A stretch of DNA of 15,006 nt, taken from positions 1 to 15,006 of the forward strand of contig JAUXBV010000014.1 of NCBI GenBank assembly GCA_030619215.1, in the 5' to 3' direction. The notes under the pieces were generated by a model. That model made no database searches. It saw nothing but the letters and a program-made list of their open reading frames with translations, and had not been told where the DNA came from. This stretch comes from Fibrobacterota bacterium (GTDB lineage Bacteria > Fibrobacterota > Chitinivibrionia > Chitinivibrionales > JANQEN01). The translations under genes and the position numbers were made by a program. Positions 12,971 to 15,006 of this stretch are shown here, piece after piece. Numbering within the stretch: position 1 is the stretch's first letter; the number at the start of each line of letters is the position of its first letter.

Positions 12971-14721
12971 ACGAAAATATCAATATCTTTACCGAGATAG
13001 AGAAATTCTTTCAGGGACAACTTTCCGCTGAAGAGAGCGAGGGATTTCTTCAGTCCCTTCAAGCCTGCCCTGACCTTCAGCGGTATATGTATGAAGAATC
13101 CTCATTTGAAGCAGCTTTCTATTCACAGCAGTGGCTGGAATCCGCCACATCAGTTAAAGATAACATTGGAGACTGGTTTTCAACCGTTGCACCCCTTTCA
13201 GCCATTGAAAAGGAACAGGCCGCAGGCGCCGGAGACTCACCGATTGAAGCGCAGCAAACGCATGACAAATGGCAGAAAATAATTGACAGGGCGTTTGACA
13301 GGGCACAAAAGAGTGAGCTGAAGCCGGCCTTTATCCTGCCGTTTTTTACTATTAATGTAAAGAGAGCCGCAGCTTTTTTCAGCGTGATCCTGGTTGTTTC
13401 AATTATAGCGCTTTTCAATCTCAGAAATAGAACGGCACCTCAAAGATTATCCGGTACTATTCAAACAACTGATGCTTTTCAGGGTAAGGACGACTATACG
13501 GCTGATACCGAATCAAACAACTATAAAGAGTCGGAAACAATTTCAGCGTTCGATACAATAAAAGAGTTCAGTGCGCAGGATATTGCCCGATTTGAAATCA
13601 AACTTCCTCCAAAGAAGAAAAGCGTTGTTTATCTTTCAAAAAACAGCGGCTTCCTTGCTGAGAGAAATGCGAATATCACCATTGTCAACAATAATGACTC
13701 TGTAGTAACCCTTTCCATGAAAAAGGGCAGCGCTGTTTTCAATGTTGAGAAAAACCGGTATAAACGCTTTGCCGTCATAACACCGCACGTAGAGGTCAGG
13801 GTTGCCGGAACGATTTTCCGCGTTACCGTTTCGCAAAAGAAGTCGGATGTTACCGTTATTGAGGGTAAGGTTACGGTTACTACAATGAAGGGCACCCAGG
13901 AAGAGCTGACCCTGACAAAGGGCAAAACAGCCTATGTTTCCGGGGAGATGCTGATAAGAGATATCATTGAGAAAAGCAAAATGCTTAAGCTTCGTGAAAA
14001 CCTTCTTAAAAGCTATTTGCAGTATATGCAGAAATCGCACCTTGACCGATTTGCCATAGACTCAATCCTTACTATTCTACAAATAAAAGAGAAACACCTG
14101 TTAGACTCCCTTGTGAATACCCACGATCCGGTTATAAGTGCCCAGCTTATGCACTTCAGGGTTGCGCACAATCATGAAAAGTCGCATCTGTATGAAAAAG
14201 CAGCAAGGCATTTTATGCAGGTATATAAGGAAAGACAAAATGAAACAGTTGCCCGGTTAGCCCTCATTCGCGTGTGCCTGTTAAGCATTAAACAATTCCC
14301 ACTTGAAAGGGCGCTTAAATATTGTGAAACCTATATCGACGATTTTACCGGGGGATTTGCCCTGAAAGAGATAACCATACTGTATATAAGGACCTGCCTG
14401 GCAGAGCGTGACTTTGAAAAGGCCATACCGTATATGGTGCAATTTGTAAAGCAGTTCCCCGAGTCCGGCTACGTTGACCATATAGCGTTTAACCTTGCCC
14501 AGCTATTCAGGAAGCAGACGGAAGACCTTTCCAGTGCAATGAAATATTATGAGTTTGTTATTGAGAATTTCCCCGAAAGCCCCTACCGTGAAGATGCGAT
14601 GTATTGGGCAGGCTGGTGTGTTGTGCAAAAACAGCTCCATAAACATGATAATAAATTCTTTAAAGAATATTTGAAAAACTATCCGGATGGTAATTGGCGT
14701 GGGATTATTTCTGAGAGGTAA
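12967..14721 (+). CDS. Membrane FecR-domain protein with TPR tail, probable anti-sigma regulator
   Basis: The 584-residue protein (ATG 12967, chosen over the GTG at 12958 because it gives the ATGA overlap) has four parts. A cytosolic N-terminus (1-60, FFQGQLSAEESEGFLQSLQACPDLQRYM) resembles ECF-binding anti-sigma domains but has no CHCC zinc motif. A single membrane helix lies at about 134-152. A FecR domain (about 228-325) has SAVFNV, VITPHVEVRVAGTIFRV and VIEGKVTV. Helical TPR-like repeats (about 405-575; RDFEKAIPYMVQFVKQFPES, MKYYEFVIENFPESPYREDA) resemble YfiO/YbgF-type envelope TPR proteins. With the overlapping sigma gene it forms an ECF/FecR pair, where the periplasmic FecR part usually receives the signal. 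The TPR fusion suggests it senses or docks onto an envelope complex. No TonB receptor gene is adjacent. Confidence 0.9.
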   Translation: MNENINIFTEIEKFFQGQLSAEESEGFLQSLQACPDLQRYMYEESSFEAAFYSQQWLESATSVKDNIGDWFSTVAPLSAIEKEQAAGAGDSPIEAQQTHDKWQKIIDRAFDRAQKSELKPAFILPFFTINVKRAAAFFSVILVVSIIALFNLRNRTAPQRLSGTIQTTDAFQGKDDYTADTESNNYKESETISAFDTIKEFSAQDIARFEIKLPPKKKSVVYLSKNSGFLAERNANITIVNNNDSVVTLSMKKGSAVFNVEKNRYKRFAVITPHVEVRVAGTIFRVTVSQKKSDVTVIEGKVTVTTMKGTQEELTLTKGKTAYVSGEMLIRDIIEKSKMLKLRENLLKSYLQYMQKSHLDRFAIDSILTILQIKEKHLLDSLVNTHDPVISAQLMHFRVAHNHEKSHLYEKAARHFMQVYKERQNETVARLALIRVCLLSIKQFPLERALKYCETYIDDFTGGFALKEITILYIRTCLAERDFEKAIPYMVQFVKQFPESGYVDHIAFNLAQLFRKQTEDLSSAMKYYEFVIENFPESPYREDAMYWAGWCVVQKQLHKHDNKFFKEYLKNYPDGNWRGIISER

Positions 14722-14750
14722 TTGTTAAAAAATTTAATAAAACCTGTCTC

Positions 14751-14757
14751 AAGGAGG
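14751..14757 (+). promoter_or_regulatory. Strong Shine-Dalgarno of the window-edge gene
   Basis: AAGGAGG lies 5 nt before the ATG at 14763. It supports a real gene start that is cut by the window edge. Confidence 0.75.
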
Positions 14758-14762
14758 TTACA

Positions 14763-15006
14763 ATGAACAGACTATCATTTTTCATTGTTTTATTATGTTC
14801 TATTATAGTGATGGCTTACTTTCCAAAAGAAAAGTATGTTATACCCAAAAAAAACAGGGTAAAAATTTATGAAAATAGAATAAGAAGACTAAACGAAAGT
14901 TCAATATTTGAGGTAAATAATTCAAGCCGGTTACGGGTATTATATGAAGAGAAAAACTCATTCAAAATACAAGATGAAGAAGGAAGGATCGGATGGGTGG
15001 GAAAAA
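14763..15006 (+). CDS. Secreted SH3-like protein (partial, runs off the window)
   Basis: An open frame of at least 81 codons continues to the window end, so only the N-terminal part is seen. It starts with a signal peptide (MNRLSFFIVLLCSIIVMA, cleavage likely before YFPKEK). A basic stretch follows, and then a bacterial SH3-like pattern: VNNSSRLRVLYEEKNSFKIQDEEGRIGWVGK, with the typical ending G-R-I-G-W-V. Such domains bind cell-wall peptides or act as envelope protein modules. A strong Shine-Dalgarno (AAGGAGG) precedes the ATG, 41 bp after the FecR/TPR gene with no terminator between, so it is likely the third gene of the sigma operon and might be a periplasmic partner or target of it. The C-terminal domains are not visible. 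Confidence 0.75.
   Translation, partial: MNRLSFFIVLLCSIIVMAYFPKEKYVIPKKNRVKIYENRIRRLNESSIFEVNNSSRLRVLYEEKNSFKIQDEEGRIGWVGK

Overview
This 15 kb window comes from an AT-rich bacterial chromosome. Most genes look roughly 35-45% G+C by eye. The gene content is a eukaryote-like Ser/Thr kinase with an extracytoplasmic tail, a large PKD/beta-propeller lipoprotein, an ECF sigma factor paired with a FecR/TPR membrane protein, STAS and GHKL partner-switch proteins, and a corrinoid/Fe-S reductive-dehalogenase-like protein. This suggests a Gram-negative, probably anaerobic, free-living bacterium rich in signalling genes. A Fibrobacterota/Chitinivibrionia-type lineage would fit, but that is inference from gene style only; no rRNA or other marker is present.

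Layout. Positions 1-422 hold no convincing gene. They contain two facing families of short tandem repeats (8-144), a terminator-like hairpin (148-180) and an 85-bp imperfect palindrome (201-285) with the architecture of an integron attC site. A cold-shock protein gene (423-626, minus) follows, with a palindrome-rich upstream region. A three-gene minus-strand operon (6728 down to 889) encodes a beta-helix-like membrane protein, a 1084-residue lipoprotein (ATGA overlap with the first gene) and a transmembrane Ser/Thr kinase with a TPR-like tail. A 392-bp intergenic region carries an operator-like palindrome inside a candidate promoter and possible insertion-sequence end debris.

The plus-strand half begins with an orphan, cytosolic-looking reductive dehalogenase homologue (7121-8272), visibly richer in G+C than its neighbours. 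Next is a two-gene unit (8496-9850) encoding an HTH-STAS-like-GHKL ATPase and a small DUF4325 STAS-like protein. After a 434-bp AT-rich gap with several inverted repeats, including a pseudoknot-capable pair, comes a CrtI/retinol-saturase-type flavoprotein (10285-11865). It is followed by a classical STAS anti-anti-sigma protein (11943-12269). The last unit is an ECF sigma factor (12413-12970), a FecR/TPR membrane protein (12967-14721, ATGA overlap) and the start of a secreted SH3-like protein (14763 to the window end).

Together the window is dominated by regulatory circuitry that couples envelope sensing to transcription: kinase plus lipoprotein, sigma plus FecR anti-sigma, and ATPase plus STAS switches. 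The most interesting candidate system is the HTH-STAS-GHKL/DUF4325 pair. A split motif (ACAACGT ... AACATTGT) upstream of it is shared with the kinase operon promoter, and a TTGTAAAACA motif is shared with the region upstream of the sigma factor, so these units may be co-regulated. That link is inference.
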